From positions 1-53,466 of the forward strand of contig DAHXNF010000033.1 in NCBI GenBank assembly GCA_027366585.1: a DNA stretch of 53,466 nt, in the 5' to 3' direction. A program made the position numbers and the translations under genes. This document shows positions 7,969-17,413 of this stretch, in pieces. The number at the start of each line of letters is the position of its first letter. Position 1 is the stretch's first letter. Below the pieces are notes generated by a model. The model saw only the letters and a list, made by a program, of their open reading frames with translations. It was not told the origin of the DNA and did not search any database. The DNA comes from Thermoplasmatales archaeon. Lineage in GTDB: Archaea > Thermoplasmatota > Thermoplasmata > Thermoplasmatales > Thermoplasmataceae.

Positions 7969-9789
7969 ATGATTGTAGCTGAAGAGATGAACAAGCATCC
8001 CGAGGTCAGATTCGCTGTTGACTTTGAGATAAGTAAGAATGCGCCTTTCAAGACGGTCGACGAGTTCGTCAAACAGATGGGGAACCTGATTAACCAAGAT
8101 ATGATGGTTATGAGGGTTACCGAGAGTCTCTGCCCTCTCTGTGCAGATGAAGAAAAGTTCGATCAGATGAGAATCCCCGCCATCGTTTATGAGAACGCTG
8201 GCGAAGTTAAGCTGATAAAGGAATGTTCAGAGCATGGAATTACTCGTGAAAAGTACTGGGAAGACTACGATATGTACCAGGAAGCAAAGAAGTGGGCAGA
8301 CAAGGGAATAAGAATTCTTAACCCCAATGTTGCAATGCTTGAGGAGAAGATTATATGCCCGACTCACTGCGGTCTCTGCGTTAAGCATAAGTCACACACG
8401 GGTCTTGGAAATGTAGTCGTTACAAACCGCTGCGATCTTTCCTGCTGGTATTGCTTCTTCTATGCGAAGGAGAATGAGCCAATTTACGAGCCCTCACAGG
8501 ATCAGGTCAGGATGATGCTCAGAAGGATGAGGAATGAGAAGCCTGTAGGAGCTAATGCTGTCCAGATAACTGGTGGAGAGCCCACAATCAGGGACGATAT
8601 CATTGATGTCATAAAGATCGCAAGGGAAGAGGGATACGAGCACATACAGCTAAACACAAACAGTGTAAGGGCTGCTTTTGATCCGGATTTCCCGAAAAAG
8701 GTCAGAGAGGCAGGATCAAATGTCATTTACACATCCTTTGACGGCCCAACTCCAAGATCTAATCCAAAGAACTTCTGGGAAGTTCCAGCAGCACTGGAAA
8801 ACTACAAGAACGCTCCGCTCGGAGTGGTTCTCGTTCCTACAGTGATTGGTGGAATAAACGACCATTACCTTGGAGATATCATCAAGTTTGGTCTTTCAAA
8901 TATTGATGTTGTCAGGGCAGTAAACTTCCAGCCCGTAAGTCTTGTTGGCAGGATGCCTGACAGGATGAGGGAGAAGCAGAGGGTTACTATACCAGGCTGT
9001 ATTAAGAAGATCGAGCAACAGACCGACGGAATGATAGGCAGGGAAGACTTCTTCACAGTTCCTTCAACAACTAAGGTTTCGAACTTTGTTGAGGCACTTA
9101 AGGGGAAGGACATGTACAAGCTCTCAATACACTTTGCCTGTGGAATGGGTACATACATCTTCAAGGATGGCGACAAGGTTACTCCTATAACGAGGTTCAT
9201 AGACGTAAGAGGAATGTTCGAGTATATGGGAGAACTCGGAGACGAGATGAAGGGATCGAGCTTCAAGAGGCTTAAGAAAGTCGAGTCTGTCTCAAAGCTG
9301 CTCCTTAACCTTGGCAAGTTCGTGGACTACGAAAAAGCACCAAAGGACTTCAAGCTGAAGGATATGGTGTATAACGCATTCACAGACGGTGACTATCACG
9401 GCCTGAAGGCATTCCACTACAAGTCCATGTTCGTTGGATTCATGCATTTCATGGATCCATACACATACGATGTTGACAGAGTTGAAAGGTGCGACATACA
9501 CTATGCGATGCCAGATGGCAGAGTCGTTCCTTTCTGCGCATTCAACGTTATACCTGAGCTTTACAGGGATGCAACCCAGAGGAAATATTCCATACCGGCC
9601 AAGCTGTACGAAGAGAGAACAGGAAAAGTACTCAAGAGGGAGAAGTACTACCGGGACTACACAATGGAAGAGAAGCGCAAGATCCTGAAGTTCTACGAGG
9701 ACAGCATTGGAAGGAAGCTGAGGGAAGAAGAAATAGGCTTGAACCTTGAGGAAGCAATCCCAGTGATTTCATCTTCAAGGCCAGAGTAA
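7969..9789 (+). CDS. tes: Tetraether lipid synthase (Tes), radical SAM, MJ0619 family
   Basis: Predicted to join two archaeol-type lipids tail to tail into macrocyclic archaeol or GDGT membrane-spanning lipids by radical coupling at chain ends. The 606-residue protein has the radical SAM cluster motif NRCDLSCWYC (Cys155, Cys159, Cys162) and the ITGGEPT motif near residue 200. It also has the family's extra cysteines: CPLC at 55-58, Cys86, and CPTHCGLC at 130-137, plus later cysteines in HFACGMG and VPFCAF. These fit the several auxiliary metal centres of Tes. The length and the order of Cys motifs match the MJ0619-like family. A GDGT maker is expected in a thermoacidophile. The gene has its own TATA box and Shine-Dalgarno and ends in a T-rich tract, so it is probably monocistronic. 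Confidence 0.85.
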   Translation: MIVAEEMNKHPEVRFAVDFEISKNAPFKTVDEFVKQMGNLINQDMMVMRVTESLCPLCADEEKFDQMRIPAIVYENAGEVKLIKECSEHGITREKYWEDYDMYQEAKKWADKGIRILNPNVAMLEEKIICPTHCGLCVKHKSHTGLGNVVVTNRCDLSCWYCFFYAKENEPIYEPSQDQVRMMLRRMRNEKPVGANAVQITGGEPTIRDDIIDVIKIAREEGYEHIQLNTNSVRAAFDPDFPKKVREAGSNVIYTSFDGPTPRSNPKNFWEVPAALENYKNAPLGVVLVPTVIGGINDHYLGDIIKFGLSNIDVVRAVNFQPVSLVGRMPDRMREKQRVTIPGCIKKIEQQTDGMIGREDFFTVPSTTKVSNFVEALKGKDMYKLSIHFACGMGTYIFKDGDKVTPITRFIDVRGMFEYMGELGDEMKGSSFKRLKKVESVSKLLLNLGKFVDYEKAPKDFKLKDMVYNAFTDGDYHGLKAFHYKSMFVGFMHFMDPYTYDVDRVERCDIHYAMPDGRVVPFCAFNVIPELYRDATQRKYSIPAKLYEERTGKVLKREKYYRDYTMEEKRKILKFYEDSIGRKLREEEIGLNLEEAIPVISSSRPE

Positions 9790-9812
9790 TCCCTTTTTTT
9801 TATTTTTTTTTG
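9790..9812 (+). terminator. T-rich terminator after tes
   Basis: Directly after the tes stop come two T runs (CCCTTTTTTTTATTTTTTTTTG). Oligo-T tracts are the standard archaeal intrinsic terminator. The run reaches into the TTG start of the next gene, so that gene probably has its own promoter inside tes or depends on readthrough. Confidence 0.6.
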
Positions 9813-10205
9813 ATTAAATATAAAATTCTTGACAATACTGCTGATATTCTTCTTCGTGTCTACGGAGGGGATTCAGCAACTATTCTATATAATTCAATTT
9901 ACGCACTGGCATCGCTTTTACATAGAACTTCAGGACTTGAAATAAATTCCATTCACGAAGAAAGTATCAGCGGCGAGATCGTGCCCGCATTAATAGTTGA
10001 TATGATGAATTTTGTTATATCAGAACTAGAGACTACTGGAACTTTGTACTTTTCTTGCACAATCGAGAACAACACAACTGTTAAATTTTTAGGTCACAAA
10101 TTTAGAAGAAACATTAAGCCGCTTTACCTTATCAAGGCAGCTACTTATCATAACCTACCACGCACTATTTCCCAAGATTATATTGACATTACCCTAGATA
10201 TATGA
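9810..10205 (+). CDS. Archease
   Basis: Archease activates the RNA ligase RtcB by promoting its guanylylation and supporting multiple turnover in tRNA splicing and RNA repair. The 131-residue protein has the family opening YKILDNTADILLRVYG (usual form DHTAD, with the metal-binding Asp), the central LLHRTSGLE segment, and the C-terminal KAATYHNLP motif with the conserved His, ending in ITLDI. The start is TTG, the only start that preserves the conserved N-terminus. No rtcB gene lies in the window. The DNT in place of DHT keeps the Asp and changes only the neighbouring His. Confidence 0.8.
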   Translation: MIKYKILDNTADILLRVYGGDSATILYNSIYALASLLHRTSGLEINSIHEESISGEIVPALIVDMMNFVISELETTGTLYFSCTIENNTTVKFLGHKFRRNIKPLYLIKAATYHNLPRTISQDYIDITLDI

Positions 10206-10297
10206 ATTTGGAATCAATAAACTATGAGGGATGCAGGTATCGGGTTAAATCCATCAGCTGAAAAGTAAAATAGGGCACATTCATATCTGCTTCCACA

Positions 10298-10849
10298 ATG
10301 GTTTCATACGTTCCAGAAAAAATATTCTTCACGCGTGGAGTAGGTCGCGCCGAGAGCCAGTTGCAATCGTTCGAGGAGGCTCTAAGGGATGCAGGAATTG
10401 CCCCCTACAATCTAATAAGCGTTAGCTCAATATTTCCGCCAAACGCCACCTTGCTTTCAAGGGAAGAGGGATCTAGCCTGCTGAAGCCAGGACAGATACT
10501 GTTCACGGTCCTTGCTAGAAATTCTTCCTGTGAGCTAAACAGAATGCTGTCTGCAGCAATAGGCTATGCACTTCCAAAAGATCGAAACAAATGGGGATAC
10601 CTCAGTGAGCATCACAGTTTCGGCGAAACCGAGAAGGTAGCCGGTTACTTTGCAGAAAAACTAGCTGCTGAGATGCTGGCGAGCACAATGGGTGCAAAAG
10701 ATGAACTTATCTGGGACGAGGAAAAGACTGAATACGTCCTCAAGGACAAGATACTTACAACAAGGAACATATGCTCTACTGCCGTTGTCCTCAACCAGAA
10801 TGAATGGACTACGGTTATAGCTGCAGCTGTACTGATCTTACCGCAGTGA
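10298..10849 (+). CDS. pdaD: Pyruvoyl-dependent arginine decarboxylase
   Basis: Decarboxylates arginine to agmatine, the first step of archaeal polyamine synthesis. The proenzyme cleaves itself between two serines in the motif [10 protein letters not shown] (Ser43-Ser44), leaving a pyruvoyl group on the new alpha chain. The N-terminus [12 protein letters not shown] and the GYLSEHH motif with the later [11 protein letters not shown] are typical of the family, and 183 aa is a normal length. It ends 5 nt before the likely leuS start, so the two are probably cotranscribed. Confidence 0.92.
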   Translation: MVSYVPEKIFFTRGVGRAESQLQSFEEALRDAGIAPYNLISVSSIFPPNATLLSREEGSSLLKPGQILFTVLARNSSCELNRMLSAAIGYALPKDRNKWGYLSEHHSFGETEKVAGYFAEKLAAEMLASTMGAKDELIWDEEKTEYVLKDKILTTRNICSTAVVLNQNEWTTVIAAAVLILPQ

Positions 10850-10854
10850 AGGAA

Positions 10855-13575
10855 ATGGCAAGTGAAATAGAGAAAAAATGGCAGGATCGGTGGAAGAATG
10901 ACAAAATATTCGAACCTGCTGTTGATGAGAGCAGAAAGAAATTCCTTATAACAGTCCCATGGCCATATACAAGTGGCTCCCTGCATGTTGGACATGGAAG
11001 AACATATACCCTTGGTGATATAATAGCTAGATACAAGCGGATCATGGGCTTCAACGTCCTTTTTCCAATGGGATTTCACCAGTCTGGAACCCCTGTTTTA
11101 TCCATTGCACAAAAGATAGGCAGGAAGGATGCTTCTACTATAAATCTGTATACGGAATATCTGTCTCAGTACGGGGAGAAAAATATTCAACGTATCATTG
11201 AGTCATTTTCAGATCCTTCCGCGATCGCAGAATACTTTTCAAACGCTATAATAAACGATTTCACGCTTATGGGTTACTCCATCGACTGGTCCAGGAAGTT
11301 CACATCTGCAGAACCAATGTACCAGGACTTTGTCAGCTGGCAGTTCAAGAAGCTGAACTCAAAAGGATTCTTAACGCGAGGTGATTATCCTCTTCTATTC
11401 AGCATAGATGATCAGAACCCGGTCGGCGAAGACGACATAAAGGATGGGGACACTGACAAAGTAACTGTAGAGGAGTTCACTGCCGTTAAATTCATGGGCA
11501 AAACCTTCTCCATGACAGCTGCCTCCCTTCGCCCAGAGACAATATATGGTATCACCAATCTGTGGGTTTCACCTAGAGGGAATTATCATCTTATTTCGAT
11601 AAACGGCGAAAAGACGGTTGTTTCCGAAAAGTGCATGACTAAGCTTACTCTGCAGGGCAGGAATATTACTGACAATCGGAAAATTGGTGTTGCAGAACTC
11701 CTGAAGGAAGAGGTAACAGTACCTATAACAGGCAAGAAGATCAAGGTACTTTCAGCGGATTTTGTGGATCCTGATAATGCAACAGGTATCGTATATTCCG
11801 TGCCGGCTCATTCAATCATGGATTACGTGGCGCTAAAAGAGGAGGATGTTCACTATATCCCGGATCCAATCATTGAGATGCCTCCGAACAGCGAGAGCTC
11901 AGTAGAAAAACTTGTAACAAAACTCGGTATTACATCACCTTCGGATCAAGAGAAAATCGCAGAGGCAACCCAGGTCCTGTACAGAGACGAGTTTTATTCT
12001 GGAATAATGAATGGCCTTACTCCCCTGGAAGGCAAAACGGTACAGGAGGCCAGGACTTATGTGCGGGAACAGCTGATAGCCCAATCCCTTGGTTTCACTT
12101 TATACGAGACTTCAAGAAAAGCGGAAACGAGGTCCGGCTCGGAAGTTGTAGTGGCTGTCATAAAGGACCAGTGGTTTATCGACTACTCAAGACAGGATTG
12201 GAAGAAAGAGTCGCATGAACTTGTTGACAGGATGGCATTCTATCCAGAATACCTGAAGAGAATTTTCCATGATGCGATAGATTGGCTAAGGCAGAGGCCA
12301 TGTGCCAGGAAGCGTGGTCTAGGAACGAAGCTTCCAATGGATACTGAATGGGTCATAGAATCTCTTTCCGACTCTACGATATATCCTGCGGTATACACAA
12401 ATTCACCACAGCTCAGAGAAATCTTTAATTCATCCGGATCCCTCAATTTCGATCTGATCGACTCAATTTTCTTAGACTCATCATATGCCGTGGAGGGCAG
12501 ATTCCACAATATGGTAGTGGAAGCGAAGAGGCAATGGAACTATTGGTACGGGGTGGACCTCAGGCTGACGACTTCGCCACATATTTCCAATCATCTTTCC
12601 TTCTACATCATGAATCATTCGGCACTTTTCTCAGGTTCCAAGCTGCCTGTATCCATTGCAATTTCGGGAACAGTTACATCAAAGGGGGCAAAGATAGGAA
12701 AGAGCAAGGGAAACGTAGTTTCCCTTCTTGACGTTGTTAACCACTATTCCGCTGACATTTACCGCCTGTTCGTTGCGGTGGGCGCAGATATCGTTACAGA
12801 TCTGGACTGGAACGAGGAGGATGTGGGCACAAATTCCAGGAAGATCGATCAATTCGTGCAGATCCTCGATGCATATTCTCCCGATGACGGAAAGCTCACA
12901 TATATAGAGGAGTGGTTCGTATCGTCATTTTACTCCAGACTTAAATCGTTCATCAGCGAGATGGATCAATACGGCATCAGGCATGCTTACATCTCGATCT
13001 TCCATGAAGTGTTGAACGATCTCAAGTATGTGGAACGCAGGGGCGGCAGGATCAACCTGATTTTAACAAGGATACTGAACCACTGGCTCATCGCCCTTTC
13101 GCCGGTTATGCCTCATCTGTGTGAAGAATACTGGCACAGGTACATCTCGGACAGTTACGTTTCGCTTCAGGTTCTGCCTCCTATACCTGAGGGATATCCT
13201 GATGAGGATATACTCAGGGCCGAAGATTACATATCCAGGACTATACAGGACATACGGGAAATTATAAAGGCCACCGGGATTCAGCCACGAAGCATTAGCA
13301 TAGGTGTTGTTGCAGATGAGATAAAGAAGATCTTTCCTTTGCTTATCAAGGGCGACATGGTACTGATTCCTTCCGAAATGAGATGGGTCATACCCGAGTT
13401 CATGAAGATAAGAAATCTCATCCTGCAATATGATGGAGACGAATTATTCATCCTGAATGGAAACAAGGATTTCCTTGAGACGACTTTCAGCTGTCCCGTT
13501 AACATCAACAAGAGCGCTGCTAGCAGGAAAGGGAAAAACGCCTGGCCCGGTCGTCCGCTGATACGCCTTGAATGA
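10855..13575 (+). CDS. leuS: Leucyl-tRNA synthetase, archaeal type
   Basis: Charges tRNA-Leu. As a class I synthetase of 906 aa it has the HIGH-type motif HVGHG at residues 44-48 and the KMSKS-type motif GKSKGN at about 615-620. Between them lies the large CP1 editing domain, with RPETIYGITNLWV and a YSVPAHSIMDYVALK segment. An upstream in-frame ATG at 10804 would overlap pdaD by 46 nt and add an atypical Cys-rich leader (residues YSCSCT). The ATG at 10855 gives MASEIEKKWQDRW, the usual archaeal LeuRS start, and lies just after the pdaD stop, so it is preferred. Confidence 0.95.
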   Translation: MASEIEKKWQDRWKNDKIFEPAVDESRKKFLITVPWPYTSGSLHVGHGRTYTLGDIIARYKRIMGFNVLFPMGFHQSGTPVLSIAQKIGRKDASTINLYTEYLSQYGEKNIQRIIESFSDPSAIAEYFSNAIINDFTLMGYSIDWSRKFTSAEPMYQDFVSWQFKKLNSKGFLTRGDYPLLFSIDDQNPVGEDDIKDGDTDKVTVEEFTAVKFMGKTFSMTAASLRPETIYGITNLWVSPRGNYHLISINGEKTVVSEKCMTKLTLQGRNITDNRKIGVAELLKEEVTVPITGKKIKVLSADFVDPDNATGIVYSVPAHSIMDYVALKEEDVHYIPDPIIEMPPNSESSVEKLVTKLGITSPSDQEKIAEATQVLYRDEFYSGIMNGLTPLEGKTVQEARTYVREQLIAQSLGFTLYETSRKAETRSGSEVVVAVIKDQWFIDYSRQDWKKESHELVDRMAFYPEYLKRIFHDAIDWLRQRPCARKRGLGTKLPMDTEWVIESLSDSTIYPAVYTNSPQLREIFNSSGSLNFDLIDSIFLDSSYAVEGRFHNMVVEAKRQWNYWYGVDLRLTTSPHISNHLSFYIMNHSALFSGSKLPVSIAISGTVTSKGAKIGKSKGNVVSLLDVVNHYSADIYRLFVAVGADIVTDLDWNEEDVGTNSRKIDQFVQILDAYSPDDGKLTYIEEWFVSSFYSRLKSFISEMDQYGIRHAYISIFHEVLNDLKYVERRGGRINLILTRILNHWLIALSPVMPHLCEEYWHRYISDSYVSLQVLPPIPEGYPDEDILRAEDYISRTIQDIREIIKATGIQPRSISIGVVADEIKKIFPLLIKGDMVLIPSEMRWVIPEFMKIRNLILQYDGDELFILNGNKDFLETTFSCPVNINKSAASRKGKNAWPGRPLIRLE

Positions 13576-13626
13576 TTTGCTACCGTAACCATGATCTCCA
13601 TAATTGAGAAATAAAATCAGAAAATT

Positions 13627-13636
13627 GTTATAAATT
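13627..13636 (+). promoter_or_regulatory. TATA box, leaderless promoter of the aldolase/SDR gene
   Basis: GTTATAAATT is centred 23 nt before the ATG at 13655, so transcription should begin at or next to the start codon. No Shine-Dalgarno is present. Confidence 0.5.
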
Positions 13637-13654
13637 CGGGCTATCACCTTTCAC

Positions 13655-15622
13655 ATGAAGAGTAAGTGGGAAGAACCACCGTCAAAGGATAGTTTATCGG
13701 TCAGGGTATTTACTTCAAGGCTCCTCGGAGGAGAAAGCAACCTGGTCCTGCATGGCGGCGGTAATACTTCCGTAAAGACTGATGAGAAGGATCATACAGG
13801 CCGTCCGGTGCGAGTGCTGAGAGTCAAGGGAAGCGGTTCAGATCTCGCTTCTATCACCGAGAGTGGATTCACGGCACTCAGAATGGATGATCTGGAAGCG
13901 GCCAGGGAAACTGAAGCGATGGACGACTTCACAATGTCGGATTACCTGAGGAAGAGCATGCTTGACCCGCAGCAAGCTTCACCGAGCGTAGAGTCATTCC
14001 TTCACGCCTTTATTCCATACAAGTATGTTGATCATTCTCACTCCGATGCAATTCTATCCATCACAAACACGGATCTCACAGATGATGAAGTGCAGAAGAT
14101 CCTTGGCGACGTCATCGTATTGCCATATATCCCACCAGGATTCAAGCTGGCAAAAGCAGTATTATCCGTGATCGAAAGAACTGGAACGTCCAGGGGAATT
14201 GTTTTGAGGAAGCATGGGCTATTCACTTTCTCTGACGATGCAAGGAGATCATACGAAAATCACATTTCAATCGTCAGCAAGGCCGAGGATTACATTGCAT
14301 CAAGAAAGAAAGGAGACTTCTTTGTTCCTGCTTATGATAAAATTACAATCGACGAAAAGTCCTTTGTTCCCAAGCTAAGGGGACTCCTTTCCTCAAGATC
14401 AAAGAAGATTGTGCTTGTTGATACGTCTGGACCTGCTCTTAAAATTGCCAGGTCAAAGGAAGCAGAAGCTATCTGTAATTACGGTCCTGCAACACCCGAC
14501 ATGCTGATCCGGACCAAGTATGATTTTCTGTATATCAAAGATCCCGATGAAACTGAGAAGCTGATCCTTGAGTACAGGAAAAAGTATGCAAAGGAGCACT
14601 CTGAATATGCGTCTTCCTTTCCCATGCATGATCCAAATCCTTCCGTGATTGTAATCAGGGGTTTCGGAATTATAACAAATGCGGCGACATACAAGGAATG
14701 CCGGATCATACTGGATCAAGCAATGCACTCATTTACAGTCAATGCCTTAGCAGATGCCGTATCGAAGCATGTGTTCATTACCAGGGCAGAAGCATATGAG
14801 ATGGAATACTGGCCCCTTGAAGAGGCAAAACTCAAGAAGCACAGACCAAGAAAGCTTGAAGGAACAGTCTCGGTAGTCACCGGCGCAGCAAGCGGAATAG
14901 GTCTTGAAGCTTTCAGAGCACTTTCTTCTGCCGGTTCACACGTGATTGCAATAGATCTTGACCCGGGGATCATGGATCTTGCAGTACAAGTCTCGAAGGA
15001 ATCATCTGCAGAAAACATGCCTGTGGTTGCCGACATGTCAGATGAAAAATCTGTCACCTCCCTATATCTTGAAGCAATCAGGAAATTTGGCGGAGTCGAC
15101 ATCGTGTTCAACAATGCAGGTATATTGAAGACTGCACCAATTGACAAGATAACCATGAAGGATATGGACACGATGTATCAGGTGAATGCAAGAGGCACTT
15201 TTCTGATCACGAGAGAGGCATTCCGAATCATGAAGGCGCAGGGGATTGGTGGAAACTTTGTCTTCAATATAACAAAGAACCTCACCAATCCGGGAGAGGA
15301 GATGACAATGTATGGAACTACAAAGGCATTCGCCGCACACCTGTCTCACTATGTGGCAAAAGAGGGCGGGAAATACAGGATTCGATCAAACATAATCAAC
15401 CCTGATAAGATTTTTCGCGGATCCAAGATATGGGAAAACGGAGTGCTTGAGTCGAGGGCAAAAGCCAAGGGACAGACCGTTGAAGAGTACAAGACACAGA
15501 ATCTCCTCAGAATAGAGGTCTTACCTTCACATGTAGCAGGGGTCCTTCTGGCTCTACTTGATGAAGACTCATTCGGAACAACCACTGATGCGATGATTCC
15601 AGTCGATGGCGGGATCAAGTAA
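13655..15622 (+). CDS. Bifunctional class II aldolase / short-chain dehydrogenase
   Basis: A 655-residue fusion of the YuxG/RhaD-ADH type. Residues about 1-390 form a class II (zinc) aldolase domain, with the phosphate-binding GGGNTSVK and VKGSGSDL loops and zinc-type histidines in YVDHSHSDA and LRKHGLF. Residues about 400-655 form an SDR domain, with TGAASGIG near 408-416, NNAG, and YGTTK (Tyr about 553, Lys about 557). Bacterial relatives cleave rhamnulose-1-phosphate or related sugar phosphates and oxidise the lactaldehyde product. No rhamnose genes are nearby, so the substrate is open. The position that normally holds the catalytic SDR serine reads Thr (FNITKN where relatives have xxASKN), a possible change in the oxidoreductase half. 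Confidence 0.85.
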   Translation: MKSKWEEPPSKDSLSVRVFTSRLLGGESNLVLHGGGNTSVKTDEKDHTGRPVRVLRVKGSGSDLASITESGFTALRMDDLEAARETEAMDDFTMSDYLRKSMLDPQQASPSVESFLHAFIPYKYVDHSHSDAILSITNTDLTDDEVQKILGDVIVLPYIPPGFKLAKAVLSVIERTGTSRGIVLRKHGLFTFSDDARRSYENHISIVSKAEDYIASRKKGDFFVPAYDKITIDEKSFVPKLRGLLSSRSKKIVLVDTSGPALKIARSKEAEAICNYGPATPDMLIRTKYDFLYIKDPDETEKLILEYRKKYAKEHSEYASSFPMHDPNPSVIVIRGFGIITNAATYKECRIILDQAMHSFTVNALADAVSKHVFITRAEAYEMEYWPLEEAKLKKHRPRKLEGTVSVVTGAASGIGLEAFRALSSAGSHVIAIDLDPGIMDLAVQVSKESSAENMPVVADMSDEKSVTSLYLEAIRKFGGVDIVFNNAGILKTAPIDKITMKDMDTMYQVNARGTFLITREAFRIMKAQGIGGNFVFNITKNLTNPGEEMTMYGTTKAFAAHLSHYVAKEGGKYRIRSNIINPDKIFRGSKIWENGVLESRAKAKGQTVEEYKTQNLLRIEVLPSHVAGVLLALLDEDSFGTTTDAMIPVDGGIK

Positions 15623-16585
15623 TCACATGAATTCCCTGATTGCTTTCGTTATCCGAACATCTATTCCAAAACTACGCATGTCTTTTCTGGCAGCGGAGAT
15701 GTAGGATATTGCCTTACTCTTCCTAAGGTTACCAGACTGAAAGTTCCTTAGGAGATCATACAGCGTGTAGTACCGCTTGAATTCTTTCATAACCGATTTG
15801 AAATATTCCTGCCTGATTGAAGCGATGTCATTGTGCCTCGATATCGCGGTAAAGAGGTGCAGGGCGGATTTCATCGAAGGTACTATCCCTTCTCCTGTTA
15901 TGGGAGAAACAGTACCTATGGCCTCACCAATACCTATAATATTATCCTTATAGCATGAATGCAGAAGTGGTTTGAGTCTTATATCCCTGGACACCAACTT
16001 CTCTGCCGAATAAGGGGAAAGTGATTCCCTGATGCTTGACATGCTGGAGGATCCGGCGCCAACATGATACTTATTCCCAATGGGAAATATCCAGAAGTAA
16101 CCGGAACCATTTGGAAAATAGCGGAACTGAAAATCTTCTTTCTCAGTCAACGTTGCAAGGTATTCTGTTGTGTGCATCGTGTAATCATCCCCGGCAGGAA
16201 GATACTGCCTGGAAATGCCGGTGGCGTCTACAATCAGATCAAAGCTGCCAGAAAGCTTCTTCCTCTGCCATTTACATCCATTGAGCAGATCCGTTTCCAA
16301 CCGGTTCTTGTCAAAAGTAACGAGTCCCATCGACCTGAACCTCAGTTTTCTTCGTGAACTTCCGGAAAACGTAATTTCATCAGCCTCGCTCTCTATGTAC
16401 CGTGAGAATTCTATATCAACAAGGGAAAGCAGATCCTTCATCATGTTCCTGTTGGCAGCATAGCCGCATGGAATGTAGAAACCCTCCCTTTTAGGATCAA
16501 AGCCTGAAACATCGAATCCCGCATTTGTCAGGAGACGAAGCAGGTAGGATCCGGAAGAACCGAGTCCTGCGATTGCAATTTGCAT
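15623..16585 (-). CDS. Geranylgeranyl reductase family FAD-dependent protein
   Basis: A flavoprotein related to archaeal geranylgeranyl and digeranylgeranyl-glycerophospholipid reductases, which saturate isoprenoid lipid chains. At 320 aa it is shorter than the usual 390-400. The dinucleotide-binding GLGSSG is at residues 7-12 and the conserved Cys40 in YIPCGYAANR. The family aromatic motif GYFWIFPIGNKYHVGAG and the second FAD motif IGEAIGTVSPITGEGI are present. It is convergent with the aldolase/SDR gene (no gap) and divergent from truA. Whether it acts on lipids, menaquinone side chains or another polyprenyl compound cannot be told. Its presence beside a tetraether-making gene set fits lipid work. 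Confidence 0.75.
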   Translation of the reverse strand: MQIAIAGLGSSGSYLLRLLTNAGFDVSGFDPKREGFYIPCGYAANRNMMKDLLSLVDIEFSRYIESEADEITFSGSSRRKLRFRSMGLVTFDKNRLETDLLNGCKWQRKKLSGSFDLIVDATGISRQYLPAGDDYTMHTTEYLATLTEKEDFQFRYFPNGSGYFWIFPIGNKYHVGAGSSSMSSIRESLSPYSAEKLVSRDIRLKPLLHSCYKDNIIGIGEAIGTVSPITGEGIVPSMKSALHLFTAISRHNDIASIRQEYFKSVMKEFKRYYTLYDLLRNFQSGNLRKSKAISYISAARKDMRSFGIDVRITKAIREFM

Positions 16586-16621
16586 GGCAGGGTATTTTAA
16601 GCATGACTTTTATCCTTTGTT

Positions 16622-17410
16622 GTGGCACTCCTTGTCAAATTTGGGTACATTGGAACATGCTTCACCGGTTTCCAGAAAGGAAACGGCAGCAATAGCGTTG
16701 AGGACTCTATTCTAACTATTCTTAAAGAACATGATATTTCGGAATCCATTCGATCTGCAGCAAGGACAGACAGGAACGTTTCTGCATCTGGAAATGCCTT
16801 CATCCTGAAAAGCGACATGCAGCCGGAAAAGATACTGAAGATTTTGAATGCATATTCCAATAACCTCTTTTTCCACGGTTACAGCGAAGTTGGCGATAGT
16901 TTCAACCCAAGATACTGCAGATCGAAGAGATATGTTTACCTGCTCCGGGACCCGATGGAATCTTTTGTCAAAACCATTAAGAAATTTGAAGGGGAACATG
17001 ACTTCAGTGCATACTGCAGGAAGGATTCCAGATCCACTCTTCGAAGGATTGAAAGCATTCAATGCAACCAGGATGGACAATTTCTGAATGCCGCTATAAC
17101 TGCTCAGAGTTTTGTATGGGAGCAGATTAGATCTATAATAGGATTCTGCAACAGCCCTTCGATGCAGGATCATTTTGCGGATCCGTTTAACAATCCGCCG
17201 GACAGGAGAATTGTTGCACCCCCGGAACCTCTTCTATTGGAAGATATAACTTACGACGGCGTTGAATTCATTAAATCCACTTTTGCAGCCAAGGAAGACA
17301 AGTTGCGCGCATCAGTGAAAGATCTAGAGATGAGGGCCGCCGTTGAGCATCACATCCTTTCTGCACTGGGCAATAAACAGGAGGATTATAATAAACAAAA
17401 GCTATCATAA
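16622..17410 (+). CDS. truA: tRNA pseudouridine synthase A
   Basis: Isomerises uridines 38-40 in the tRNA anticodon arm. The protein has 262 aa, with the catalytic Asp50 in SAARTDRNVSASGN and the TruA opening KFGYIGTCFTGFQ. Later motifs include RYVYLLRD and AYCRKDSRST. The start is GTG, just before the conserved beta-strand; an ATG start would cut the fold. It lies 3 nt before lig, so both are probably on one transcript. The intergenic space with the divergent GGR-family gene is only 36 nt. Confidence 0.92.
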   Translation: MALLVKFGYIGTCFTGFQKGNGSNSVEDSILTILKEHDISESIRSAARTDRNVSASGNAFILKSDMQPEKILKILNAYSNNLFFHGYSEVGDSFNPRYCRSKRYVYLLRDPMESFVKTIKKFEGEHDFSAYCRKDSRSTLRRIESIQCNQDGQFLNAAITAQSFVWEQIRSIIGFCNSPSMQDHFADPFNNPPDRRIVAPPEPLLLEDITYDGVEFIKSTFAAKEDKLRASVKDLEMRAAVEHHILSALGNKQEDYNKQKLS

Positions 17411-17413
17411 CCC

